DNA of 64,000 nucleotides from Apostichopus japonicus (lineage: Eukaryota; Echinodermata; Holothuroidea; Aspidochirotida; Stichopodidae). The stretch is taken from NCBI RefSeq assembly GCF_037975245.1, contig NC_092573.1:21729265-21793264 (forward strand), given 5' to 3'. Numbering within the stretch: the first letter of the stretch is position 1; each line of letters begins with the position of its first letter. Shown here one piece after another: positions 40,895-54,100 of this stretch. A program made the position numbers and the translations under genes. Under the pieces are notes generated by a model. That model was not told where the DNA came from. It searched no databases and worked only from the letters and a program-made list of their open reading frames with translations.

Positions 40895-43340
40895 TGCTTT
40901 TTTTTTCTTGGTATACGGCAAAGAGTGTGCATAGGAACTCTCAGTGTACTTAACCTATACGTTTCATTTTCCGAGGAAAAGAGAGGCATGAATCTTTGAT
41001 AACACACTGTTAACGAACTCATTAATATAATAACGTATTCATAGATGTTAATATCTGGAAATTTGTCCTAGTGCGAGATTTAAAAGTTAAACGAAAGAAA
41101 AGTTAATTGGTTACCTGTAATAGCGAGATTAAAGCGTCTTTTATCTGCAATGAAAGCTGGTGACCCAGTCGAAGCGTCAGGAAAACGATGAATCAGTTAC
41201 GTCAGTTCGCAACTAGTGGCAAGAGCTAGAGGGGTTGGGTGAACTTGGGTCTATACCATAGTGAAATGCATGATGGGTGTTAGAAAATGTGTAACCAAAA
41301 TATCTCATCAGCACTACGCTATATCATATTATAGAGATATATAAGATGTGTGTGTGTGTGATTTTACGTTTTCTTTCCCAAACATGGTTATTTCTATATA
41401 TATCGAGTAGTACGCCCTCTAATCGGTGTCATGATCATTTTGAACTTGTGAAATCATTGACTGTGTTTTTAGCGAGTTTGCTGAATATTATATATTGGTA
41501 TAGTTACGGGAATTACTTCTTGTGTAGATTTTTAATTCGGATGATAGTGACCGGATGATAGTGACACATTGGTGAGTAAAACACATATTGTTTGAAATTG
41601 ACAAGATGCATTTGAAGGCTCAATTAAACCAGTTCGCGTTAATCGGTAATTGACGGGTCTTATCAAATTAATACCAGCCAATTGCGTCTCAAATTAAATG
41701 TTATCCTATTATTTTGTTTGCTGTCATCGCTACGAGCCCACCCACCCCCTACACCCCCTCGCCACACACGCTTCAGAGCGATATAACCTGCTACCATGCT
41801 TGTTATTTCATGCGTATGTTTATAACTTTATACCACCGTCATATCGACCGTCCGGAATTAAATCCGATATTGTTACTTATAAGCTGTTGCGTGATATATT
41901 ACGTTATTTCAACATCTCACGTGTGAACTCACACAGACTGATCAGTCGTATGAATAGGCCTAAACGAAGTATCGCTTCCAACGACTATACAGGCATTGAA
42001 GACTCGCCCCACACCGCGTGTCGCCCTCTAAAAACGTTAACTTTCCGTTGCTTGCAAGTGAAGTTTTCTTCTTGTCGCTACAAAATGCAGACAGTAATGA
42101 AACGTGATGCCTTGTTATCTTTATCTGGACCTGAGATGTCCAACGCTACTATGTATACTACATGTACATGTGATTGACCGAAGCTGCATGTATTGACTGC
42201 ACACTAGTATCTAATTACCGACGGTAGCAAGCTGTGTTTGTATTTTCTGTGATCGATGGTGATGTCTAACACTTATGTTACACCTCGTTCGAAACTAGGT
42301 CAGATTACCGGCATCAGACGTTTCTTTTTGCGCGAGTCTTCACTCCCTTTAAGCCGATTAATGTAATAAAGCCAATGGACCATGGTGCTGGACAGACAGT
42401 TTTGTAGTGTCTGAATGCAAGAAGCTTAACACGATGAAAGTGAGCTTTATAAACAAATTTATTTAAAACATATTATAGTAAATCATGAACAATGAGATTG
42501 CCTGCATGCTTAAACTGTACCGTTGAAAGAATAGTCCAGACCAAAATGAGAACTTCAGACAAAACAATTGAAAGGACGACTACTGAACCCAATTGTCGAA
42601 ATCCCATCGCTATAGCATTTTTACTTTTTGAAGTTTTGTCCAAATTCTAAATTCGATTGGGCCAATAACAAATTTTACTGCAAAAAAACCAATCATCTAA
42701 TTAGAAGGAAATACATAGGCTCTGTAGACAAAGTGTGAACGATACATTTATGTACTGTAAACAGTATGAGAACAGAGCACACAGGGTTATCAGCTAAGAG
42801 TATAGTGACTTTCTCTATCATAAATCAAGTTCATATATTTAGTTGGACTATCCCTTGAACAATTTAGCGGATGGTAGTCAGGAATAAACTCTTCAATTTA
42901 GGTAAAGGAACATTCGTAACAATTCCGTTACCATGGTTACACGTGTTTGGGAATGGGGCATATTGCGAATGTACCTAATAAACTGGTCGCGTGTGAGGCT
43001 TCCCCCCCCCTTGGCCCACTCGAGATCTTTGCCCCCCCCCCCACCTTCATCCCCCTAATGGACAAATCTGGTTACGCCACTGCAGTGAGACAAACACTTG
43101 TTACTGAAGAAAGATTAACTTGTTCCGTATATCACCAAAATCGAATGCGTGTCTAGTGGTTATGAGATTACAAACTTTGCTACATTTTGGTCAAAACTTA
43201 GTGGGCGTTTGCTAGCGACGTTGTGTCAGGACAAACAAGGTTAGTTGTCCTATTTGTAAATTAACACTTTACATAAATTTGATGGGTTTGCTGACTAGGT
43301 CAGTCATTTGTTTTCTATGAATGGTGAAAATCTTATGGCT
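40895..43340. other. Gene-poor stretch
   Basis: The longest frame (41698-42177, 159 codons) starts with an alternative codon, is rich in Cys/Tyr/Arg without a domain pattern, and is not supported. A right-end-like GGTTACGCCACTG at about 43071-43083 follows C-runs (43004-43038), suggesting a solo hAT MITE end. No other structure seen. Confidence 0.5.
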
Positions 43341-43519
43341 TTGCTACGGGCAGATTTGACATGGTTTGAATTTAAATTTGGGGGGGGGGGGGGCCAACAA
43401 TATGTGAGGGCAATATTTCAGAATTGATACGAACAAGACATGCACATTGCAAATATGCGTAACAATAACATTTGAAAAGGAAAGTAACTTAGCTATCAAT
43501 CTACACTTTCTGTCAGGAA

Positions 43520-43693
43520 AGTCGAACTTATAGGTCCACTTAGCTGGCAGAAAATCTTTAGATAAAATGTGATGCTGCCCTACTATATATCTACGCCACA
43601 AAAAGTACTGTTCGAATATGGCATATTCAATCGTAGTTATATCATGGCCGCAACTAATATCCACGACTCTGATGTCTTTCATCCGCAAACAAA
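43520..43693 (-). pseudogene. Relic of methyltransferase exon 4 (fifth copy)
   Basis: Reading the minus strand from 43693, KDIRVVDISCGHDITT aligns with KGISVVDIGCGHGLTT of gene D. The match continues as degraded nucleotide similarity through the CACAGAAAGTACTGT-like block, ending near the CAGCTGGC block (43541-43548). A central part of the exon is deleted, the SAM motif has lost two glycines, and exons 1-3 and the 3' half of exon 4 are not seen. It is nearest to gene D in sequence, and lies 8.7 kb upstream of D's start. It is non-functional. Confidence 0.75.
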
Positions 43694-43939
43694 AGAAAAC
43701 TTAGATAAAGCCAGAGAAAGATCGAAGCGATTTATATATAAATTGAAAATTACCCACGGCGTTTTATCAAATATTGAAAGCAAAAGACTATAATCTTCTG
43801 AAAACTCAAACATTTACATTTTTGTATTTTGCGAGTGGCAGTAAAATCACAAATAAATGAAAGTTTATACAATGAGTTGTCATCTTCCGAACATACAAAT
43901 GATGACATTAAACTATTCATTACTATATTAAAATAACTG

Positions 43940-44427
<488 letters not shown>

Positions 44428-45983
44428 CTGCCATTTCGCCCAACTAGCATGGTCATTTCGCCCAACCAGCCTGGTCATGGTCATGCTGTTTGAACTATGT
44501 TTTATGATAAGGGTGAAACGCTACAACATTGCGACTGAGTAATAAACCAATGTGACTTTGAACATAACAAAGTCCATTCGTTCAAAGGAAAAACTCCGAA
44601 GAAGGAATTATACAAAATCATTTATCAACAGCGCCGCTATTTATGACAATTTTACTAAAGCTCAACCACAAAATCCGCTCACCGCCGTTAGTCTTCAAAT
44701 TCGCCAATACAAATAAAGAAATAACAGTACATAAGTGTATACAACACAGTATACACTTATAAACTGTAAATATATTACGATGAAACCATGAACTCTCTCA
44801 GATACTTTGAAAGGTCACTCAGGATAGAGCCCGGGCACGACGCCTAAACAACTTGATCCACTCTCAGCCCTGTTCCCCTTGCATCGAGACTGTAACTGTG
44901 TATGATCCCAACAATGTAACGTCACGTGACGTACCACAAGGTCCCTCGGAGATAGATCCTACACGTGACCTATATATCAAAGGTTCATGAGCGGCGATCC
45001 ACTGTTTATCCTTGACACAGTCAAACTCCAGGCAATTCAATATATGTTATGATGGTAACTAACTGATATATACATGTATCTAAGATGGGATTCTTCCGGT
45101 AGAAAATTATAGTCACCTTATCGACCTGAAAACGGAGACTGATAGGAAGTTAAGGAGAAGGTCAACAGCTATTAACCGGAAGCTTATAGTGGACAATCGA
45201 GTTACTGATCACCATTTGATAGAAGATATGAAAACCTTTTAAAATGACCATCCTAACACCTGTATGGATCACTGACCAGTGTTGCATATATTAGTAGCTA
45301 TCTGGTGACGAGATAAAAAGAAAACCATTTGTTCCTTTTGGCATCAAACTACATGAAATATCGTTTTATTATAACTTAGTCATTTGTGGCAACATTCCCT
45401 CACCCCCCCCCCCCCCCTTCCCGATCTTTGTGATCGAGAAATTATGAGAAGTTTATGAGAAAATTATGAGAAATTATGACGTGCCTATTGTGATAACCTG
45501 TCAGTATGCCATTTCAGAGCATTTTACAGTATTATTCGGTCTGGCAGCATTTTGGGTACCCCTGCATTATACCATTCAAGCCATGTGCCAAAATTATGAC
45601 GATACGGCTTACTCATTTCGTGGCATTATGGGAAGCTGAATAGACATTACATTCTTACGACGGCATAATAATTTTAATTGGTGCAAAATGTGCGCCATGA
45701 GAAATAACACTTTAGAAGCATCCCGGCATATAGAGGCACGTTTCATTTGATCCGTATGATATATTATATACATATTGGCCATGTCGACAGACACACCAGA
45801 ATGGATCGACTGGAGGAGATGTAGGAGGAGTAACTATGACTCTTACTGAAGATAAATTGTGTTGTGTACATGATGTAAATGATGCACTGTTTGAAAGTGA
45901 GTTTATAGCCAGATTTGTGCGGTAGCCTATACAGTTGCATGATTATGAGGACAACTCTAATTAGCAGGAGTCATGATTAACGG
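44428..45983. other. Gene-poor stretch
   Basis: No gene was recognised. It includes a perfect 12-bp-arm hairpin (44731-44742 with 44749-44760, ATAAGTGTATAC) and a C-run at 45403-45418. Confidence 0.5.
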
Positions 45984-45991
45984 CCTTGCAG

Positions 45992-46349
45992 CAAGGGCGT
46001 AGGAACTGGGGGCGCCAGCCCCCAGTGAAAAATATGGAGGGCGGAAGTATCATTCCGCCCCCCGCTTCGCAAGACAGAAAACCCCTTTTTCATTTCCAAA
46101 TGAGAAAAAAATCTCATTTGGAGCACCAAATTGCAGATAAGGTCAGGTGAAAATGCAAATTAATATACAAAATGGAGTGGGTGGGTTGAAGTGTGCTATA
46201 TTGCACCAAATTGCATCTGAGGCCACCTGGAAATGCAAAAAAAATCCAAAGGGGGAGGGGACACCCCTTCCCCTTAGACCCCTCCCCCAGGTCGGCCATC
46301 AGTCTTCAGCCCCCCCCCCCCCACTCAAAAGTACCTTCCTACGCCACTG
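45992..46349. mobile_element. hAT-type MITE, CAAGGGCGTAGGAA family, second copy
   Basis: 358 bp, with ends CAAGGGCGTAGGAA and TTCCTACGCCACTG and a perfect 8-bp target-site duplication CCTTGCAG (45984-45991 and 46350-46357). The interior matches 40364-40742, including GAGCACCAAATTGCA and AAGTGTGCTATATTGCACC. Confidence 0.9.
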
Positions 46350-46357
46350 CCTTGCAG

Positions 46358-47064
46358 TATCTGTGTTAGATATCCAAAATGCCCCGAATACCGTACAAGA
46401 TCACACTGATTGTACAAGAGCGAGTATACATGAAGGTAAACTATAGCGCGTACAGTCTGTCAAGAAATATAAGCCATGCCATATATACATAGGATATACT
46501 GTATACGCCATACCGACCATATCAACACATGACTTTATGACCCAAACAATCTTCCGTTATTTCTGTTACCGTTTCACGCGCGGAGCACAATTCACGTTCT
46601 TTGTAGGACTTTGTTGATTACACTCAACACTCGACGATTACTCTGTTCAGAAGTTTCAACGCACAACTGTACATAAATAATATGTACACATCTCTTCTTT
46701 CGTTAACAGTTCGAGAGAACGTTACTTCAAATTAACAAACGGAATTACTCGCATGCGTGTTGTGGACATCAACGTTGTCCGCAGGTAAAATATTGGCTAG
46801 TTTTTATATCTGTGAAACGGATTAAGTTTTTTCTGTTTTCAACCGATGATCATCAAGTTTCCATTGAATTCAAGACTGTTTTATCAATGGTTGCCATTTG
46901 GTGGAGATGTAAAGGCTATGTTTGTTTATGGAAGCCTATAACGGAGATAGAGGTAGTATTGCTATAAGTTAACGTCCTCTGTTAACACAGCGAAAGCTAT
47001 TGCAACTATCACTCAGTTTTCTTGAATAACGTATGTGCATTGAATTAATTCTTTTGGGAGCATA
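46358..47064. other. Region upstream of the sulfotransferase
   Basis: Possible promoter or 5' UTR sequence. No clear core promoter can be chosen: a CATATATAG at 47061-47069 is only about 20 bases before the ATG. A splice acceptor-like run ending TATATAGGCAG lies at 47072, so a 5' non-coding exon may be joined here. Confidence 0.4.
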
Positions 47065-47088
47065 TATAGGCAGGTTCCGCTTGTTAAT

Positions 47089-48327
47089 ATGAAAGGTCTA
47101 CAACCGAACGATCTATGTAGAAGTTTCAAGCTGATTCTTGCATTTGGATCTATTTGTACACTTTGTGTTTATCTTAGACTTAAAAACACTTCCGATGAAG
47201 TTTCGGATCAGCAGAGGCGAATGTTGAAACCACATCATCGCGAGGAAAGTCCTACAAAAAGTACTAACACAGGGAATATACTACATGAAAATACAACGAA
47301 TGGTGTACTAACTTTTCAGAACAAGACCAAGGGGAAACTTGATGCCATTAATGTACATTCTCCCCCGGAGGATGAAATTCATCCGATGCTTGCTAGAGGA
47401 GAAGCCCAACCAGAAATAGTCACAAATTATAGAGACAAGCTAACGGCAGACACGAGATTTAACAAGTCACAACTTTCAAGCCTTTCAGCTCGTAACCCTG
47501 TACTTGTATTCAGTGTACCGCCAAAGTGTGGAAGCAGAACTTTGTTACTGGTTGCCATGTCGCTAACTAAAGCTGGAAATAATGACAGTTTCCGTGAGAT
47601 AACCACACTAGTGGATTTTAAAATTGTCGAGAAAGGAAGTATTCAACAGAAATTTAATTATATCAATAGTGCAATAGCCCAAGCCGATACACCAGCATTT
47701 CTGTATACCCACGCTTATTATATACCATATGAAAAGGAATTAGGCATGGACCTGAACCACGAGATAGATAAAACAGTCATACGTATTAGCATTATTCGTG
47801 ATCCATTTGAACGGAAAGTCTCCCACTATTACTACTCTCGGTTCCGCGACTCGGAGCCGGAGACGAAAGAGGAACTCGTGTGGCGTAATTCATTGAAGAC
47901 AATTAACACGGAGTCGTATGATGAATGCGTTCGTCGGGGACGACCTGAGTGCGTCGCAGAATTGTTTCAAGTTCGCTTGATTACTCAGTTTTGCGGTTAT
48001 GAAAAGGGTTGTAAGAAAGCTAATAGAGTCTCTTTAGAGAGAGCGAAGGAGAACGTGAAAAATCATTTCTTAATCGTTGGAATAATGGAAGAATATGAAG
48101 AATTTATCAAGTTGTTGGAGAAAATGTTACCGGAGTTATTCAAAGGTTCGATCGAACAATATAAACAAGTTATGAAAAGTGAGAGGGAGTCGAGTATGAA
48201 GACGACTAATAAAATTAAACCAGAAAATTCAACCATCGATAAAGTCAAACATTTGATGAGATATGATTATGAATTTTATAATTTTATTAAAGAAAGATTT
48301 CAGGAACAAAAGAAAAAGTATTTATGA
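47089..48327 (+). CDS. Uronyl/heparan-sulfate 2-O-sulfotransferase-like protein
   Basis: A single uninterrupted frame of 412 residues. It has a type II membrane layout: short cytosolic tail, one membrane segment at about 12-30 (SFKLILAFGSICTLCVYL), then a hydrophilic stem and a lumenal catalytic domain. The PAPS 5'-phosphosulfate loop is PPKCGSRTL (144-152). The probable catalytic base is H208 in FLYTHAYY. The 3'-phosphate motif is IIRDPFERKVSHYY (235-248). Cysteines at 280/288 and 302/308 match the disulfide pairs of HS2ST. LERAKENVKNHFLIVGIMEEYEEF is typical of the HS2ST/UST family. It should transfer sulfate from PAPS to uronic acid O-2 of heparan, chondroitin or dermatan sulfate in the Golgi. 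Four N-glycosylation sequons are visible (69, 78, 125, 380). The coding region lacks introns; whether the true gene has a 5' UTR exon or is a retrocopy is open. Confidence 0.9.
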   Translation: MKGLQPNDLCRSFKLILAFGSICTLCVYLRLKNTSDEVSDQQRRMLKPHHREESPTKSTNTGNILHENTTNGVLTFQNKTKGKLDAINVHSPPEDEIHPMLARGEAQPEIVTNYRDKLTADTRFNKSQLSSLSARNPVLVFSVPPKCGSRTLLLVAMSLTKAGNNDSFREITTLVDFKIVEKGSIQQKFNYINSAIAQADTPAFLYTHAYYIPYEKELGMDLNHEIDKTVIRISIIRDPFERKVSHYYYSRFRDSEPETKEELVWRNSLKTINTESYDECVRRGRPECVAELFQVRLITQFCGYEKGCKKANRVSLERAKENVKNHFLIVGIMEEYEEFIKLLEKMLPELFKGSIEQYKQVMKSERESSMKTTNKIKPENSTIDKVKHLMRYDYEFYNFIKERFQEQKKKYL

Positions 48328-49409
48328 ATACCAAAAAATAACGTAAGCTGGGAAAAGAGTTTCGAAATTTGGGCCTAATTGATTTTCAGTGAGACATCAT
48401 AGTGTAATGAAGTAGTACCCCTCGTCTTAGCTACAATGGATACTAATTAAAATATCATATCATTTATGCCATAACTGTTCCTTTCTAAATATTCTAGTAG
48501 TGATCTTAGTGTAGGAAATGTATTGCTTTCTCAATAGTATAATGCTTGTCAGAAAGTATATTTTACTGGGTGGCAATAAGTGAAGAGTTGCATGAGGCTG
48601 TCTGGCCATTAGCAACGTATAGCCAAACATATTTATGTTTTATTGTTTTAAGTCATGTTACCAAGGTTGTTATATCATCCGAACTTGTTCACTGTTTATC
48701 CATGTTAACATTCTGTATACATGCTAACATATGTGATTTAGTTCAGCTAACATATATATAGGCTAAACTGGGTTAACATTTTGGAATAATAAAGCTAATG
48801 TAGTCATTGCAGTGCAATATTATAGCTATAACATATGAAACAGTACTACTAGTAACATGTGTTAGGCTCATTATAAAAGCTTCAGTCTGCGTCAAGATAT
48901 AGAAGGTTGTCCGAGTTCAAAAGAACGTCTTATAAAACATGGTGTGAATCACTGAACAAGCAGCAATCACCATGGCTTAATATCATAATTCATAATCATG
49001 GACGTTAAATATGAATCTAAGAGACTGACTTCGGTCAGCTTGCGGCTTTGATAAGCCAATGAGGCTTCTTCGCGAGTTCCTGCTTGCAGGATGATCTAAA
49101 ATACATACGGTACAATATATACATATATGAATATGGACAATAATCGGTGCTTAATATTGATCTATCCCTTTCCGTTGTTCTACCGACGTTCAATTAAGAT
49201 GGGGTCAGTTTATTATTCCCCACAGAATTATCCTTACAAATAAATATCTTTATTATGATAAACGCCATTAACTCCAAAATTAACTCCAACTGTACAGTTT
49301 GCCACAATGAAATCGAGACAATTTAACATATGTTTTTTGGTGTTGCAATTTTTTACATACTTTGGAATTATTTGCAGAACATTTTTATCAACACAAACAA
49401 TAAAATAAA
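48328..49409. other. 3' flank of the sulfotransferase, no gene seen
   Basis: AT-rich. A possible polyadenylation signal AATAAA is at about 48786-48791. No other feature. Confidence 0.45.
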
Positions 49410-49417
49410 CCTTTGGG

Positions 49418-49770
49418 CAGGGGCGTAGCGAGCGGGGGTGTGGGGGGTGTCACACCCCCCCAATAATTTGGTCGCTGTCGGCAAATTTTGGGTCTGTCGG
49501 CAAAAAGAGAAAAGGTGAAGAGAGCGGAAGGGGAAGAAAGAAGGAAAGCTGAATAGAAAAAGGAGAACGGGAGCTTCTTCCGTGCCAAATTTGACTTAAA
49601 ATATGCACCAGATTGCATCTAAGGACGCTTCAAAACTAAAAAATTGCCAAAAGGGGAGGGGAACACCCCCTCCCCTTAGACCCTCCCCCATTTCAATCAC
49701 CACTTCCAGATCCGTCGACAAATCAAATTCTCCACACCCCCTCAACAAAAACCCCTTCGCTACGCCCCTG
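49418..49770. mobile_element. hAT-type MITE, CAGGGGCGTAGCGA family (short form)
   Basis: 353 bp, with ends CAGGGGCGTAGCGAG and TCGCTACGCCCCTG and a perfect 8-bp target-site duplication CCTTTGGG (49410-49417 and 49771-49778). It matches both ends of the 888-bp copy at 61514-62401 but lacks about 530 bp of its middle, so it is an internal-deletion derivative. Confidence 0.92.
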
Positions 49771-49998
49771 CCTTTGGGTCTTATTTTGGGGGGGGGGTTC
49801 GGGTAGCGGGTAGCTTATCTTGCTATGTGATTTTGGTCAAGGTTCATGACCATGATTAAATGCAGAAATATTTAATAGATTATTTTAACATTAACGAATA
49901 TAGCTTTAACAAAATATGAAGGTAAATATTTGGGAAAGGTACTGTCTATCATGGTATAATTTATCGGGCTTGAATGATTAATTTAATAATGTTTGTAC

Positions 49999-50030
49999 AT
50001 AAATATATATATATATATACATATATATAC

Positions 50031-50067
<37 letters not shown>

Positions 50068-50075
50068 TGTATATA

Positions 50076-50134
<59 letters not shown>
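49999..50134. repeat. (TA)n microsatellite adjoining the second SINE
   Basis: AT dinucleotides with ATAC/ATGT interruptions. It forms the tail side of the SINE at 50155-50445. The Ile/Tyr frame through it is an artefact. Confidence 0.95.
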
Positions 50135-50137
<3 letters not shown>

Positions 50138-50154
50138 GGTGTTTGTGTGTATGT

Positions 50155-50445
50155 GTATTGAAATTGTAATGAGTTGGAAATCCAGAACAGTGGAAAAACT
50201 TCCAGCCTCCACCGGGATTCGAACCCTCCCGCTGTATATGCGGACCGTGACCCTAACCACTAGGCTATGGACCCTGATTGTATATGTCCAGAGCTTCGAA
50301 ACCGGTAAGGAAGGTCGTAATTTCACTGTAGGCGTTTGACACCTGTATCGAACAATACTAGTTCTGTTTTGGTAACATATTTGCCTTACTCTGGAGATCA
50401 AACATGTTGCTAACCAACTCGAAATCATTTGTGATTCCTAAAGCC
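50155..50445 (-). mobile_element. tRNA-derived SINE, copy 2
   Basis: The inverted counterpart of 33425-33716. It has a B box GGTTCGAATCC and A box TAGCCTAGTGG on the minus strand, and the same front block (GGCTTTAGGAATCACAAATG) and TA-rich tail. The two copies differ at scattered positions, mainly between the A and B boxes. Confidence 0.6.
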
Positions 50446-51085
50446 GAAAGTGAGTTAAGTTTATTGACTGTTTGGCAAGAGGTTGGCAAGTTACCCATAT
50501 TGAAAAACAGTGTAACAACTGTATCACCTTTAGTATAGCACTTGTAGCCTTATAGGAGAGGGGTTGATTAAAGTAAAGGGTAGTCTTCATTATGGCAGCA
50601 AAAATGTAAAAGACAAAAATACTGCACTAAACAACTTTCCCACAATTGCCTGGCGTTTGCCTTTATTTATGATATTGTTCTAATTTAACGGACAGCACAC
50701 CTGCATATAAAATACTACTAAGCCCCTGCTCAGTTATAACAGACCATCTATATAGAAAAAAGAAATTGAGTTACTAAACGTCAGAAATATGGAATTGAGG
50801 ATTAAACAACTTCGTGTATTTGTGGCCACTTTTCTTGTTCAAAATGTCTATTTTGTTAAGCATTTCCAACACAGATCATTGCATCATGCAGCTCATTAAA
50901 AACAGCACGAAAAGATAAAAAAAAACATGGAAAGAAAAATGCCTCAAATTTCCCTTATTGTCTAATCAATATGATGAAAAGATGTTCGTCCTTTTAGAAG
51001 TTGTCCGCATTTTAAAGGGAAAAAAACCCTTGAGACTGACACTGACAATGGCCTGCTTTGTTTCAATGGGGCGTTTCATACTCTT

Positions 51086-51139
<54 letters not shown>

Positions 51140-54100
51140 AGGCCTATACTTGAAACACGAACAACGTCTATAAATGAATGCAGGAAATATTTCTATTGAC
51201 CTATATGCATGCTATCATAACATACCAAGCCAGGTCATATCTGAAACCTTTCATACATAGTTATATAGTATCATATTAAATTTGAATTTCCGTATTATAT
51301 TATAATATGTCATCAAAGTCTTTATGTAACGTTATATTACAATACGGGTATAAAACCCAATGTGAAAAAAAACATGTTGGTTAATTATTCTACAGTCATT
51401 CTTGTTCAGATTTGAAACTATATATAAACAAATAGTCTTGGAATGAAATATGATTCCATCTAACAGGGTAATGCAGCTTTCGTGAGTTTGTTTTCAATTT
51501 CGATCATATGATGTAGGCCTGTAAAAAATATATAAAATATTTAAACACATTACACGGAGCACAATTCAAATTAATTAAGCTAAGAGCACCATTAGCAAAT
51601 GGTGAATACCCTACGGTTTCAACAAATTTTGCGCGCAATATACTTTAACTATAATATTATTTTCTACACCTCGATAGCTTCAAAAACAATTTTTTTTAAA
51701 GCGTTCAGAGAAAATGTCGCGGAAACAAATTTGCGACTTATTCGTTTGGACTTTATCCCCTTATATTTGTTGCTGTATCCTCATGTTTGGTTTTCACGGT
51801 TTGATTAGATTACACAGACAAATCCGTCTTTAATATTGTTCTCCTCCCAACGTTTGAACTGCACATAGTGTGTATTTACTCGGTAACTTAGCTGTTTGCG
51901 TATGCACTCTGTTGCATGCATATAAGGTTAGGGAGTTGCTATACTACTCCTTGCCATATATCACCGGGGTAACGCTGAATAACATAGGCTATGAGATGTA
52001 CATGCAATAGCGTCCATTGATTGTGTATATATCAGCAGTATATTGCTATACGGTGGAACTCCTTGGTAAACCGAGTACATCTATATGGCAAACAAATGCT
52101 CCAGGACGAGATCGTATTTATCGATAGAAGTTACACACGCTTTATCGACCTAATTATTATGTATTTGGCTTGCCATACAAGTACGTGCAAGACATTATGG
52201 TATACGCAGATTAACACTGCTATAAGAGTGTGTGTGGTCCCTGCCTTTTTTTTTGTACCCGCCTATATGCATGGATGGAGATATGCGCAGTCTCATATGT
52301 CACTGTGATACGATACATAACGTTTTCCTGTAATGTTAGCCATAAAAATCTGTTATATTGTACAAACGGCCAGCCACAGAAAAAATAAAAAAGTCCAACT
52401 TTCGACGATAATTTACGGCCTTTTTTTAAACAGTTCATGTCTTTCGAACAGTCCGTTGTCCTAATGGAATATACGTATAAAAGGCTATATTATGCTATAT
52501 AAAATGTTATATTATCCACATGAGTGTAATAATATGTCGGGAGTATAACACTATCACGATGACATTCATGGCCATATATATATAGCATCGTCATGCTAAA
52601 GGAGGACGTGCCAGTACACGGGATCAGGTTCATACGGCGCCGTTCCATCATGTTTATAGTTAATATTTCCTTGAATGCTAAGGTTCACCTCAGGCCACCA
52701 CAGGATACAGATTGTGTGTTGATGGTTGGTATCATAGAAGTTAGGCATGGGCTCAAACATCTAACAGTGTAAAAGCATGCAGGGCAGTGGCCATAACGTA
52801 TAGTAAATGATTACTCCTGGACTTTGGACACTACAGCCCGTTAACGTATATATTAAATCACCTTTTGTGGTATGTTAATGTTTGTTCTATTTTTGTTTAC
52901 TTATACGTTTAACCGGTCATCATTGTTGGTTTATACCTTCGCAGGTGTATCTACCTCTGACCCTACAGGTAGCATATATACGCCCATTAAAAGCCCCATT
53001 GACTTACACACTAAATCACAAAAGTGATGTGGTCTCTTAAGACTAGATAGAAGTTCTCACTAGCTAAACGCTATACCCATCACAGGATAGCTGACAAGTT
53101 GGCATTTCATGGCACTATTAATTTTCCGTACCATAACCATGCAGATTTTTTGCTACGAGAGCCTGAAGTTTTCGTCACTTGTAAACAAACCTCTTTACGC
53201 AGTCGTAAAACAATTTTCGTACGCTGCTCCTGGGAGGGCTGAACTGGTCTAAAATTGACCCATTTCTTGGCACCACATGTGCTTCCATTCATGCTCTTTA
53301 ACATCCAAGCCACAAAACGCAGATCCTAATTGATAACATAGCAAAAAAAAAAAGTTGTTCTCCTGCTCCTAATTGTCACTTTTCCTGAGCTAGGAGAACA
53401 CTTGGGGCGGATTGATATAGACGCTAGTGTAATAGGAGTATGCCACCTACAACTTATTCACTGACCATGGGAGAGTTCTATTGATTAAATTCAACGTATA
53501 GGCTCAATGCGGAGCATATAGTTTCGAGGCGGTAGGGTGAAACTGTTGAATTTTACGAATACGTGACCATTTAATAACTTTATAGCATATAAAGGGTCAA
53601 TACTGATGACCTACTAATTCCAAACAATAACACAAGACATAAATAAACTGAAGAAGACAGAAAATGTCAATCTATCGTGAATTTGTGTATGATCTTTGTA
53701 AAGGATGAGTGAAGAGTATACCTGTTCCCTCACCGTATATGTCCCTTTATTGTGACTCCCTACACTGGGTGTCAGCTATATGGAAATAATCTTAATTGCT
53801 ACTCAGTTATAAGTGACCATGACCTTGGAATTGGGGAGGGGGAGGGGAGGGGGAGGGGGTTATAGAGATGATCATTTTGTTCGTTTCAGTGTTTCAACAT
53901 TTTAGTTGCAATGATTCCACTTTTTCTAGTCGGTTTTTTTTTCGTTTTGATATTTCGACGTCGTCTTTCCGAGCTTAATTAAAGTGGCACTTTTATGTTT
54001 CCACAAAATTGAAGGAACCGTTTTCCAACCCCCACCCACTTTCCGCCCGGCTTCCTGACATGAAATAAAGCCTGTATGTTTTTCACATTCTTTTGAAAAC

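Noticed and set aside
41698-42177. 159-codon frame
   Set aside because: Non-ATG start, no domain pattern, overlapped by another frame, and AT-rich non-coding flanks.
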